Origin: Blastomyces gilchristii SLH14081
Taxonomy: Eukaryota; Ascomycota; Eurotiomycetes; Onygenales; Ajellomycetaceae
Reading direction: 5' to 3'
Assembly: GCF_000003855.2 (NCBI RefSeq)
Contig: NW_003101681.1
Span: 2,735,893 to 2,799,892 of the forward strand
Length of the DNA stretch: 64,000 bases
The first letter of the stretch is position 1; each line of letters opens with the position of its first letter. The translations under genes were made by a program, and so were the position numbers. Shown here piece after piece: positions 12,267 through 24,069 of the stretch. Below the pieces are notes generated by a model, which ran no database searches, was not told the DNA's origin, and saw nothing but the letters and a program-made list of their open reading frames with translations.

Positions 12267-12749
12267 TCTTTTGTCCTCCTTTTATCCTTTTTTTGTAAAA
12301 TTACATTTTCATGAGCTTTTTCTTATTTCTTATAAGCATGTTTTTTGAGATGCATTTGATCAGACTTTCCAACCAAAAGTATATATCTATTTCAAATAGC
12401 AGTGATTGATTGATTTAACTGGAATGAAAGAATGTCATGTGATTTTTTAAAATGATTAACTACGTCATAGGACTCAGCAACAAAAATTTTTGAGCGCCGG
12501 ACCATCATAGAGGCATCAGCCGCATCACAAGCTTTTAAAAGAAAAGTGAAAGAGTCACAATATTCTAGGGATCAGAAAAATATATTTTACTACTTTATTA
12601 CTTTGTTTCAAATCCATTTTACCCAGTATCATGACTCAATGGTTATAAAATGAGGTATTTTTCTTCCACCAGAATAAGCTCCCTCGCGACAATGAACTAC
12701 TCTCATCAGGCATATAGAACAACCATTTCTATGACGCAGCAAAAAGTTA
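12267..12749. other. Spacer between divergent tRNA-Arg copies 1 and 2
   Basis: AT-rich spacer with no gene seen. The two tRNA genes point toward each other, so it carries both Pol III terminator regions (12269-12275 and about 12741-12745). Confidence 0.6.
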
Positions 12750-12838
12750 TGAACCCGGTGGGATTCGAACCCACAATCTTTTGATGAGAAGGTGTGTTTA
12801 ATCGTAGTCAAACGCCTTGCCAATTGGGCCACGGGTCC
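12750..12838 (-). tRNA. tRNA-Arg (ACG), intron-containing, copy 2
   Basis: Minus-strand copy of 89 nt whose mature parts are identical to copy 1. The 16-nt intron differs at one position (TTCTC instead of TTCAC). The sequence just 5' of the gene (ATCGACCCA before GGACCCG) resembles that of copy 1 (ATCGAACCA), so the duplicated unit included some upstream flank. A TTTTT run about 5 nt downstream is a probable Pol III terminator. Confidence 0.88.
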
Positions 12839-13015
12839 TGGGTCGATGGTACGGATTTGAGTAGCTTGCGATTGTGTACTCCGTAGGCGGGTGTGGTGTG
12901 GAAAGAAGGGGAAAAAGCCTTACGAAAAAAGTTGATTGCCGATATCGGGAGATAGGAACCGACGAAAAAAAAAAATAAAAATAAAAAAAAAAAATAAAAG
13001 AAGGGTTGTTCAGAT

Positions 13016-13106
13016 TGAACCCGGTGGGATTCGAACCCACAATCTTTTGATGATCAAGGTATGTTTAAATCGTAGTCAAACGCCTTGCCAATTGGGCCAC
13101 GGGTCC
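13016..13106 (-). tRNA. tRNA-Arg (ACG), intron-containing, copy 3
   Basis: Minus-strand copy of 91 nt. The mature 73 nt equal copies 1 and 2. The intron is 18 nt (TTTAAACATACCTTGATC) and differs at several positions, so this copy is the older or more diverged duplicate. T-rich DNA downstream (12965-12999 on the complementary strand) would stop Pol III. Confidence 0.88.
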
Positions 13107-14248
13107 CGCTTCACAGTGGCGAGAGTGCTCGTCAATTGTTACAAAAAAGATAACTTTTCTAGACGCAAAATACCAATATCACATCAATCTATATCGATTT
13201 TTACTATAAATGTACGGCGCTCCTTGGGGCCTCTCTAGCACAAATGGCAGCTCAATTTCCCGCAAGAGGCGGGAAATCCCTTCAAACCCCCCTTTTCACC
13301 TGAGGATCAAATAAATCCATATATATTTTGATCCATCCAGACCCCCAGACCAGGCCCACTCCTCCAGGGGTATCCTTACCACTGCGATTTGGCCAATTGC
13401 AACCGCATAGGAGTATGCAACTAGTCCAGCGCGTGATTTTACACTGAGGTAACCTGGAAAAAGCTAATTTCAGTAGCGCTGCATGCTCAGCTTTCCGCTC
13501 CAATTTCACGTTTCTGTGTCAAGCCAGTGTCGGTAACAAAACCAATCGGCGAGTTTTAGCAAATCAACTACAAAAGCTCCCGTTGACACTTCTTAAAACT
13601 TCTGGGGTGTTCTCTGACATCCACCGAGAATAGCCAGCCACGGACAGAGTGGGTGGCCGAACGGAATTTGCTTCCCGAGATGGCGAGATCCCGAATGACT
13701 GGGATGAATAACCAGGGTGGTTATTACTTTCCATGGACCATGAGCTTCCGGGTTGTTCTAGATGAAAAGAGGGGCTTGTGCTGGCTGCGAGTTTTGCGCT
13801 CAAAGTGGCTGTTAGCAGCGACGGGGTTACTCCACAACTGTACAGCGCCTGCAAGATACCCCTGTTTCCTGCCAGGACGAGGGAGTTGTGCGGGAAATAC
13901 GAAAACACGAACGTGGTTCTTGTACCTTCTTCCTCCACTCATACCAGGTTGGCCGGCTTTGAGCGAGACTCTGGTAAAGAACTCTACAAATTTGATGGTA
14001 AAGATAGCCAACTCCTTGTCGCTGTAGTGCGGTAAATGGAGGGGAACCCCCGGCTCCCTGTTCAAAAAATGCATGAAGGGACTATATATGTCAATTGCAT
14101 GCTCGTAGCCTCTGCAGAATACCAATTTATATAAAGCTCCCGAGCAGACGAAAAGAAAGGATATAAAACCAGCAAATGAACCGCGCCCAATTAACCTTCA
14201 GCTTTTCTTTCGGCGATTTGCTTAAGCTGACACACGAACGCTCTCTGT
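13107..14248. other. Gene-free stretch left of the MFS gene
   Basis: Overlapping frames of 75-133 codons occur on both strands, but none shows a domain or a plausible splice join. It includes the 3' region of the MFS transporter. I see nothing else. Confidence 0.5.
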
Positions 14249-16095
14249 TTAGACTGTCTTAAACTTCGCAGGGCCGGCCCAAAGTCTCATTCGCTTCCCG
14301 TAAATCTGTAATCCTAAAACCATCAAAAACGCAAAGCCGCAAATGCCCGTCATCGTCCCGAACTGACGAATGGTGCCCTGTTCATTCGCCCATCGAACCA
14401 TGAAATAGCTGACAACAAACCCACCAGTCGTACGCCCGAAATTGATCCACGCAGCCACTTCTCCACTGGCTTCGGGGTAGCTGTCTAGCACATAGGCATT
14501 GACTGCAACAGTCGTGATCATAATTCCGAATACATACAGACCCCATCCTAGCGAAGCTAGCATATAGTGATACTCCCTCTCTAGTGCGAAGCCGAGCAGG
14601 ATCAATCCCGCGCACATGAAGGGGGTCGCTATCCAGGTTGCTATGTATCTGGCTTCGGGCTCCAGACGGCCATTGTTGCGCCGTGCGGCCAATCTAGCAA
14701 TGATGTCATGCAGCCAGTGGCCCGCGATTTCACCGAGGATGGCGCCAGTGACGGGAGTAAAGTAGAAGAACCCTTTTTATAGAGTGTTTGGTTAGGGATA
14801 AAAACACATTATAGGAGGATGGACTGAGTTGTCTACTGACCAATCTGTTTAGGTCCAAAGCCGTAAAGGGGACCAAGGAAAATGGAGAGAGTAGTGTTAA
14901 TGCCAACAACCCAGGCGAATGTCAATAGATAATACATCATGGAAATGAAGACGGGTGGTTTGCAGATGATGATAAGCGGACGCATGCAGGCATCTTTGAA
15001 CGTATTGCGCAAATGGCGTGAATGCCACTGCTCGATTCCAACCATTCGCTTCCACTTTGGTCCGCGATGTGGCTGCTGAGATTCGGGGATCTTGCGATCA
15101 TAGTATGTCTCGTCGATGTAGAAGACGATGAGGACTAAGCACAAAGCTGTCATTATCGAGTAAACGCCGAAGGCCCATTGCCATATCTGTGTGTTGATGA
15201 TAAAGGCTGTGAAGAGCGGGCCGAGATACGGAGAGACAATGATGAAGCTGGACCAGATATTGATTTTTCGCGCATGTTCATGGAAGAAAAAGAGGTCTTT
15301 GATGAACATGAGACCACCCTGGAAACATCGCTTTTTAGCTATCTGGACTTCAAGGAATGAATGCTGCTTGCGATAGGAATTGAACTAACCCCTTGAGCCA
15401 CAGTGGAAAAAAAGCCATTGAGAATCCTAGCAGCCTACACAGCGCAAAATTGTTAGATATGGACACCATTCCAGTTTCCATTGGCTATAGATTGACATAC
15501 CATGAAGGATTCAAATGTCTGGGCCGCTGTGCACCAAACAGCAGTCGCAGTCGCAATGACCGCAAACCAGAAAAAGACGGGGTACCGGCCGAAGTACGCC
15601 GCCAAAGCCACGACGAATACACCTCCGGCACCCAACATGAAGACATTTCCGACCTGTGAATGGTTTACCTCGTCTGGGGTCATATTCCAGATCCTAGATT
15701 TTTATACGGAATTAGGCTATTTGTTTCTAAAAGTTTGACTATTGAGATGTTATATCTTACACAGCCTGCGGAAGCAGTGTCACGGCTCCCGTTGCGCTTC
15801 CATAATCAGGAAGGAATGCGGTCATGGATATAACGATGAGAATGAGGTGTTTCCTCCCCCATGACCAGTTGAGGGGATCCAATGGAGATGTCGATGGTTG
15901 GGGGATGAGGATTGTACGGCCATCTTGAGCGGTCTTCAGATCTCCCGCTTGCGCGTGGGATGTGTCAAAAAGATAGCCTTCCTTTCCAGCAGCAGCTTCA
16001 AGATTGTCAATTGCATTGCTAGAACCGCCAACAGCTATTTTGTCCTGGTCAGAGCTGCCGGAGGACGACTGTCTGGAGCTATCCTGACCAGCCAT
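14249..16095 (-). CDS. MFS transporter (DHA1-like drug:proton antiporter type)
   Basis: Five minus-strand exons join in phase: 16095-15761, 15693-15501, 15434-15390, 15318-14841 and 14772-14249, giving 524 aa. After a hydrophilic N-terminus of about 85 residues comes DPLNWSWGRK, the usual lead-in to helix 1 of fungal MFS proteins. Then come about 12 hydrophobic segments, a central cytosolic loop (residues about 265-310) and helices 7-12 with an LDSYPEASGEVAAWINFGRT segment. That segment matches a conserved helix 11 region of fungal DHA1-like carriers. Exon 3 is only 45 nt. It should sit in the plasma membrane and export or import small organic molecules; substrate unknown. The monooxygenase gene starts 3.5 kb away in the opposite direction, too far for a confident shared promoter. 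Confidence 0.87.
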
Positions 16096-19000
16096 TGTTG
16101 TCTATTCACACTTTTTTCTCGTTAGAGGAACAATGAAAGAAGGGAAAATGCACCATTCAAAAAGAGGTGGTAAACGAGTGACGAGGAAAAAATTAAAATA
16201 GAGAAAATAAAAAGGAAAATAAGAAAAAAGAGGGGAAGGCGAAGACCAAAAAAAAGAAAAGAGAGAAGAATAAAAACTCGAGCTCATAGTACCAACATTT
16301 ACACGCTGCGGATTAGAATCCCGCATTATTCCTAGAATCAACAGACGCCGCCACTACATGCTGACGGACGAGGAGACAAGGGATGCTGTCACAAACGAAC
16401 CCAAGGGTCATTATTGTCTTCTCTTGACAAGGTCAATTGGCAAGGTACGGAGTACGGAGTATTGCCTTGAAAGTTGAAGCTCCGAAGTTCCATGCCTCTA
16501 ACAACCTAGTTGCATATGCGAACTGGACAACCAGAGCATATAATCCTTCGCCTAGCAAATGGCAAAGACCTAAGACAAGAGGGGTGAGAATCCCAGGTTC
16601 GTTTAGATTGCAGCAGAGCAGATCGGGTTAATTGCGTCCGCTAAGTTCCACACGGGCCAATGGAGGGATTCTGCAGGTCTTTGGATGCCTGTCATTGCTT
16701 CGCTTAAGTATTGCATGCCGCTCGGGGGAGGTTGAATTCAAGAAATGGTGTTATTTTAGGGTTGCGGCGTAGTTACACCCGGAGTCTCCGCTCCAGGGCT
16801 AAGGAAATAATATTCGCACTTTTTTTCGAGAAGAACGAAAAGATAGACGCGGCACAGACGGCATATTTGGCTCGGCCTTTCGTTTATTTAAACTTAGCGC
16901 ATCCTGCACGATCTGAGGGCCTGATGGGGTGCTCTCCCGCTGAGGCTTCAAGTGTGCGCTAAAGAGCGAGCTAACCCAGGGAACTTCAGGAACAACTCCG
17001 CTGTCCCCGGTCGACCTTTGGCCTAGCACGTATTAGCTGTATTACTATCTTGTTGCCATGGGGCCGCAAATTTCGACCGGTTTTGGAATCTCTCACTCTT
17101 AGCCTCTTGAGGAATTCCTGGCGCATCATGGCGGATTTGGGGAACTAACCCTTGATTCGCCATCATCCACAGCGGGGGTCGGTGAACTAGCTATTTCAGT
17201 CAATTTTTGAATTTAAACTCGTTCATTGCTCAAAGGAGAGAAATAGATACTCCACATGGAGTATTCTTAACCGATATAGAGCCTGGTTGGCTATGACTTG
17301 CATCTCAATATGCGGGAGAAGAAAATCGGTAAAAATTAGGTACGTACAGTACATACATAGAAGAAGCGAATCGGACCGACCTCGCTACTCCTTCGCATGA
17401 TCCTAGCGTTCGGGAAGATATCCATTTCGCCAGGAAAGTCCCTTTGACATGGAAATGTATGGTGGCTGATAGAGGATCAACCTTGATCAAACCATTTCTC
17501 GCATGGCAACAGGGGATGTTTTTGAGTACCCTGGGATTTCTGGTATCCGTTACACTGTCATTATATAGTCGAAGTCTTACGCTGTATACAAAGGGATCCC
17601 GTTGGGCAATAGCCTTCTGTCTAGAATTTAGGTTACTCGTCTATTCTGCCAAAGCAATTCCTGGCCTCACCTACTCATTCCGCATGAGCCTATCTATTTT
17701 GTGGGTGTTAAGGAGGCGGGCGCTGACTCTGAGAGAATTACGGTGAGACGAGTAACGGCATATAGTAGCCTGTAATGGAGGTCGAGCAAACAGGACGAAA
17801 CTCAATATCATCGGGAGATCTATACTGCGGGATATCATGGGGCTCATGCTTTGGGTAGCTAGGAACCATATAGGGAACCATTCGCTCATACGGAAGGAGA
17901 ATCGCCATTCGTGACACGACTCCCAGACCGGTTCGGCATAATTCCGCATCGACAAATCGGAATAGAGTGCGGAGCGGCAGCGAAGGTGAAAGAACCTCGC
18001 TCCAAAATAAATAGAGCTGTGATAGGTCCAACTAATGGCACAGAAGTTGTAGAGCTTTCCCCATGCCAGCTGAAATGCCCATGCGGTGAGTGGGTACGAA
18101 CTAGCACATCCCCAAGTGCACGGAAATTGCCTGTAATTCCTGGAGATGACGGGTGCGATACCATACCCGTATCGCCAAGGGCGTTTAGGAAGAGCAATAG
18201 ATGTAGGGTAAGCACAATGAGACTGAGGTTTGAATAAATAGGCTAGGATATTGCGCTTCGTCTTCGTTATCTCCTTCTGGGTTTTCGTCAGCGCTGCTAG
18301 CATGCTCCTGGAAAACGCATTGCTCTGGAACAAGAAATTCTCTGTGGTTCCATGCATACGGTTCGCTACGTACTACGTATAACACTTCGAAGTTTGGAAG
18401 TCAAGGGAGGAGCTCCTTCAATATTCCCTGGCGGTGCCAGGGTGCACGGTATGGTATGGAGAGTCAGACATGTCAGCAGCCACTGGAACACTAACAGTTT
18501 CCAGAGTAGAAGACTTGCGCACATGTGGCTATGAGAACTCAATCCTACTATACGGAGTATAGTAAGCGTATATATTTGGACCTGGGAGGATGTCACCTCG
18601 CTTACCAGAAGGGTAGCCTTGTGATGGGTCTTCAAGATTTGAGGTAAAAGGAAAACGAAATTGGAAACGGTGATAGGAGCCCTGTAACTGCTGGCTTTAG
18701 TTAAAGTGATATACAAGTGGAGGGTACTCCGTAAACGCCATTGCGATGATTTATATAGGCTTCATCAACCGGAAAAAGGAGTTCAGCAGGTGTATGTTGA
18801 TTCTCAAAGGATATGAGTAAGGCTGCTAATTGCATGGTGGACCTCTCACTGTGAAATGGCAGCGATTATCAGTAGAGAAAAGCTGAAGAAAGAGTCGAAA
18901 AGAGAGCAGCAACGAGTCCATGTAACTACTGTACTTGCTCGGGAGGGGGGATTTTTGCCATTTGAAATGTAATATCCATGGATTTCAAGACATCTATCCG

Positions 19001-19554
19001 ACGACAAATGAACCACATTCGTTGCTTTGTGCCAGTTGCTTATCTCGAACAACCACTTCCTGCTTCTTGCTGCATATATATATATGCATCCGCCGGCGGG
19101 GTACAAGAGTCCGGTTGCGGATTACCATGCAAGTAAACAGACAATGGGGACGCCCCCAATCCACGCAGGCAGGTTTGATTTCGTTTGTCAAACCACACAC
19201 TTTTGAAGAAGAGCCCGGGATTTTGAATGTTGAATTCACATCCATTGACTGATTGACTGACTGATTGATTGATTGATTGTATGGATGTGTGATATGTCGA
19301 GCGGCTTTTCCTGGTAGCTATTTCAGGCGGAGTGCTTGGGGTTTGGAAGCATAATTATGTATACTCCGTAGCAAGTTACATGTTTAGATCACCTAGACAA
19401 CCCCTGAATCTGGCTGCTAGGCGCTTAAAGTCGCTAACACATCCAATTCTGCTGGCGAGTTCCTTTGTTTTGCTTTTCCTCCTCTCCTCACATTCTATTC
19501 CTAATCACATTGAGTGCCAGTGTCTTGCTTTGTTTGGCTGACATCTCTCTCACA
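16096..19554. other. Unresolved 3.4-kb stretch between MFS and monooxygenase genes
   Basis: No gene could be supported. The longest frame (18357-17671, minus, 228 codons) overlaps 97- and 109-codon frames on the same strand, and none has a recognisable domain or codon-consistent joins. The stretch has five exact TACGGAGTA/TACTCCGTA words (16446, 16453, 18551, 18725, 19362), a near-palindrome TACTCCACATGGAGTA (17248-17263) and a GATT/GACT microsatellite (about 19245-19279). A decayed gene or mobile element is possible. Confidence 0.45.
19245..19279. repeat. GATT/GACT tetranucleotide microsatellite
   Basis: Tandem GACT units pass into GATT units in intergenic DNA about 280 bp upstream of the monooxygenase start codon. 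Confidence 0.85.
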
Positions 19555-22081
19555 ATGGCAGTCCTCTCGGATTTGCTCCCTTCTTCCCGGGACTTGCGAG
19601 TCTTGCCTCTGTTTGCTGCCCCGCTTCCCCGCGTCTCCCCAAAATTCGAGCCAAACGTGCACGGCCAATCTGATATAGGAGGTGACAGAGTGGAAAAATA
19701 TGAAGTCGTTATCTCTGGGGTATGTGCCTGGAATAACATCTAGTTACCCTTCCCATTATTATATCGTAGTTGGGGATGGCCGTATTTATAGAGTTTCTAT
19801 ATGTTTGTGCGGGCAATCAAGAGTTCAAGGGGTCAAGCCCAGATCATGTGTAACCAACGATTGTTGGGTGTATTGCAATTTATACGAGTGTTTCAGCATG
19901 GAGATTTCTTTTTTAGGCATTATATTTCTCCGAAATCTGACAGATTGTGAATCGCTGTAGGCGGGCCCTGCAGGCTTGATGCTTGAGCTATTGCTGGCGC
20001 GTTACGGCCTGTCAGACTCATCCCTCCTCTGCTTGGATCCTAAACTGAGTTCTCTGAAGTCTGGTCAGGCAGATGGCCTTCAGCCCCGTACTCTCGAGGT
20101 ACTTAAGAGCTTGGGACTGGCCGACGAGATCCTCACAGAAGGCTGTCAGATGTGGCAAGTTGCCTTTTGGAATCCTACTGCGGATCCTGAATTGGTAGCT
20201 AAGGGGCGACTGATCGAGAGAACTTCGATTGTTCCTGATATATGTGTTCCGGCTCGTTTTCCCCATGAAGTTACTATTCAGCAAGGTCGCATCGAGCGCA
20301 TATTTGAAGATAATCTGCTTAAGTATTCGAAACGTGGAGTCCTGAGATCTAGCACTCTGGTGGATGTGAAGATAGATGAAGAAGAGGATCCCGAGTTTCC
20401 TGTTATTGCGCAAATTGACGTGGCCGGCGTACGGCGCATTATTCGTACAAAACATCTCGTCGGGGCAGATGGCGCACGCTCTACGGTTCGTAGTTGCATG
20501 GGCCTCCGGATGGAAGGCGACTGGACAGACCATGTCTGGGGCGTTGTCGATTTCGTGGCTGATACGGATTTCCCGGATATTCGACGAAGAACTGCAATTC
20601 ATTCTCCCGTTGGATCCGTTATGATTATCCCCCGCGAACGGATTGCCAATGGAGACTACCTTACCCGCCTATATGTGCAAGTTCAGGAGGATGTAAAGCC
20701 AGAAGAAGGTGAACGTGACGGGGACAGCAACGGGACTGCAGCTGATGCAAAGGCTCGTCGAAGCAAGGTTACGGTAGAGAGCATATTCAAGCAGGTTCAA
20801 TCTGTTCTACAGCCATATTATATCAAGCCAAAATATGACGAGGCAGTGGACTGGTGGACGGCTTATCAGATTGGGCAACGGGTCGCAGACAAATTCATTG
20901 TGAAGGATTCAAAAGGAATACAAAGAGTTTTCATCGTCGGTGACGGTAAGGATAGCTGCCACATACACCGACATTGAACATTAGCTGACGGGCTCTTAGC
21001 TTGCCACACGCATAGTCCAAAGGTCGGTAAAGTTCTTGTGACTACAAAATCTATTGAAGATGAGGCGTATCTGTGTTTAAATTGACAGAGATGTATGCGG
21101 ATCACTAACTCTGAACTAGGCGGGACAAGGAATGAACGTCTCAATGATGGATTCCTATAATCTAAGTTGGAAGCTGGCCTACTATATTAACGGCCTTACT
21201 CCTGCTTCTGCAAATAACCTACCAGATCCAATCCTTGATACCTACCACGAAGAGCGACACACGGTCGCGCAGCAACTTATTGAGTTTGACAAGGCCTTCT
21301 CTTCTATGTTTTCGGGGAAGATTGACATAGGAGAGGGCGGAAATGGGGGAGGTGCTAATGGCTTATCACATGAGCAATTCCTCGAGGTCTTCAATACTGG
21401 AAATGGTTTCACTAGTGGGTGCGGTATTGAATATCCGGAGAATGCGCTTGTCGAGAAGACCTATTCCGGGAACCCAGTTCAGAGTATAGACTATCTATCT
21501 GGCATTCTGCGTCCAGGGCGGAGGCTCCTTAACGTACGGGTGAAGCGGCATGCGGATGGATGCCCTAGAGATCTCCAGGATGGTAGGCGTTTCTCTTTCT
21601 TTCTTCTACACCACGCGGGCCCACGACGTTCTCCTCAAACCGAGGGCAGTAAAATCAAATCATTGAAAAATTAATAACAAAAAACATAGATTTCCCTTCC
21701 ACCGCGCGTTTCCGTATCTTACTCCTGACATCAAACGATTTGCTCTCCCCAACCGGCGTGTCCACCACAGCAATCAAAAGCATTGCATGCACGCTCCTGA
21801 CGGATAGATTTCCCCCTTCTATCCTCGAGCTGGTTGCCATTCATCCTGAGCTTAAGCCCGACTTCCTATGGGATGAAGTCCCGGTCGAACTGAAGAGACA
21901 TGCAGAAATGCGCTTCTATGATGGTAGCGAGTTGCAGGATGTGTATGCTACGTATGGGGTGCCTGTAGATAGGGGTGTCATTGCAGTTGTAAGGCCTGAT
22001 GGGTATATCGGCGTACTTGCTGCTTTGGATGATGTGCAGCGGATTGAGAAGTATTTGGGAGCTTGTTTGCGGACTATTTGA
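19555..22081 (+). CDS. FAD-dependent aromatic monooxygenase (phenol 2-monooxygenase type)
   Basis: Five exons join in phase: 19555-19719, 19961-20945, 21000-21022, 21120-21582 and 21690-22081, giving 675 aa. The first intron (241 nt) splits the FAD-binding GxGxxG region, giving VVISGAGPAGLMLELLLARYG. Further family motifs are LVGADGARSTVR (the DG motif) and GDACHTHSPKAGQGMNVSM, the GD motif, part of which is carried by a 23-nt exon. The C-terminal third is a thioredoxin-like fold region (about residues 520-675) as in phenol hydroxylase dimers. Such enzymes use NADPH, FAD and O2 to hydroxylate phenols or salicylate-like rings. The N-terminal extension of about 45 residues before the Rossmann strand is longer than usual. 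The substrate is unknown. Confidence 0.9.
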
Positions 22082-23532
22082 ACAATAGTACGTCTTGTGA
22101 GGTTCTTCTGTCAATCTCCTCTTTTCTTTGATTTCACGCGAGTACGTTTGATGGCTGTCAGCCCTTCCTCCTTCGTCTTCTTACTTCCTTAATGTAGCTG
22201 TCGCAGATGGTGGTCCTAAACCATAGATACAGTCAATATGTCTATCTTTTTCCAACTACATTCATGCCTGTGCGAATCGTATGTAATGTACAGTACATGT
22301 ACATAAAAGCAAGAACTGCCCCTACCGAGGGCAAATTTATTGGTGTGTGCAAGTACAGACCAGGGTTTCGATGCTACCGATTTACTGAGTCCGCGAGACG
22401 CAAGAATTCGATAAGGAAAAGCGACAATGGCGTTAGAAACTAGTGAGTCAGGACTTTTTTACCCGATTCAACGCTTGGTTGTGCCTGTCCATATCAGGAG
22501 ACGCTATCCGAAGCATCCTCAACTTCACCAAACCAAACAATATCAAGAATGAACAGAGTTCCTGTCGACTGGATCCCCAGGGAATAAGTACTACCGTCTA
22601 CACTTTGTTTGTTCTGATTGACCTATGTACTATTTCCTTGCATACGAAGAGGAGGGGTAATGTTTGGAAGCACCTATTCACAGCCTGCACGTCAAACAAC
22701 CAGTGATTTCTTGAAGAGTACAAGCTGAATACACGAGAAATTAGCAGACTTATGTTGCTAATTATAAGGTACGAGTGAGATCCCTTTACAAGATGTGAAG
22801 GGGGTTTGACTGAAGTTGTCTTGCTGCAATAATGCTAGATATATCGATTTAGGGGACATATCTCGGTCTAACATCAAAAGGAGAGGAACAATGCACGGCC
22901 ACGATATCTTGATACAAAACTTCTCAGAATTTGATAGTTCGACAGCTATCCCTTGTTTATTTCAGACTTTCCATTGAGCCGGAGCCTCACCCCGCAATTC
23001 TCGTGTCGTCCACATGGAGGACTCATACTTCCCCAGCCAACTAACTTGATGGATGATGATCCCAGGCTGCTTGTTTCTGTTGGCTAAGCCAGCAATGGTT
23101 CTGTAGTCGACAAATTCGTGTAGCTCTGTTGAGGCTAGGCCATTCTTTAGAAGAAGAGATGAACTTTTTACCTATACAGGTAGATTGTTGAATCTCTCAC
23201 ATGGCCCTGTGAAACTCTGCTTCTCGCCTCTGGAGAGCTCATTGGAGAAGTTGGACGGTGCCTGAGATCGATAACCGATGGTGAGATTTAAATACGACAC
23301 TTCTTGGTCCATCTGGTTTGTACAATTTTGCTTTCCTTGACCCTGTTCTTAGGCGTCTACGGATATACATCCATTATAACGGGCTGTCAGGGGAATTTCA
23401 TGGTCAAACCTCACACTATTCATTTCTGCTTTTAGAGTTATCGTTATCTGATATTCACCCTTCCAGGGCCGCTTTGTGTGCGATACTTGTCTATTGCTAG
23501 CATAGCGCGCGCATGCGAAATATTTTGTCACT
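22082..23532. other. Gene-free stretch right of the monooxygenase
   Basis: Contains the monooxygenase 3' region, a GTACATGTAC tract (about 22290-22302) and no supported coding frame. A 60-codon frame at 23318-23500 has no motif. Confidence 0.5.
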
Positions 23533-24069
23533 ATGGAAGTCTCCATGTTGATCATTGGGGGTACTTTGATGGCAGTTACTCTGGTATATCTGGCCCTTAA
23601 TAAGGAGCAAAGAAATTGCCTTATCGGCGATATCAAGATCGGTGGACGTAGAGCGTCTTCTGCAGCCATATTACCTTGCTCTATATCACCCGAAAAACAG
23701 GTGTCTGCTGGCTACCCTTATGGTGATACCTTACCGCCATCACGCCGCCATGTGCTATCCGAAATGAATGATGTCCCACTCCCTTTGTTGGACGAGATGT
23801 CACCCATTGTATTTAACTTCAAAGCGCTTTTCACTCCTGTCACGGACTTCCGAGACGAACCCTGTGTACCAAAACTGATTGTGAAGATTCTGAAAGAGGG
23901 CAAGAGGCCCCTTCTGGAGTACAAGAATACATGGCATGTCGAGCACGTTGTGCTACCGGCCTTGGAAAAGTGGGCAGCTGAGAAGGAGGAGAAAGGCTTA
24001 GTCGAAAGTGGGTGGAAGGTAACCACTCTTGATGAGAGTCCGTGGTTTAAAAGGTGGGAGGAGAAGTGA
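23533..24069 (+). CDS. Hypothetical small membrane-anchored protein
   Basis: A single uninterrupted frame of 178 aa with an ATG start. Residues about 5-22 (MLIIGGTLMAVTLVYLAL) form one hydrophobic helix, followed by a charged soluble part with a Pro-rich patch and a Lys/Glu/Trp-rich end (SPWFKRWEEK). I recognise no domain. It is isolated, with more than 1 kb of apparently gene-free DNA on its left. It could be a lineage-specific gene, the last exon of a longer gene, or a chance frame. Codon use looks coding-like but that was not measured. Confidence 0.45.
   Translation: MEVSMLIIGGTLMAVTLVYLALNKEQRNCLIGDIKIGGRRASSAAILPCSISPEKQVSAGYPYGDTLPPSRRHVLSEMNDVPLPLLDEMSPIVFNFKALFTPVTDFRDEPCVPKLIVKILKEGKRPLLEYKNTWHVEHVVLPALEKWAAEKEEKGLVESGWKVTTLDESPWFKRWEEK

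Noticed and set aside
16300..16330. tRNA-like T arm (TGCGGGATTCTAATCCGCA on the minus strand)
   Set aside because: Lacks the TTCGA core and no acceptor, D or anticodon stems can be placed.
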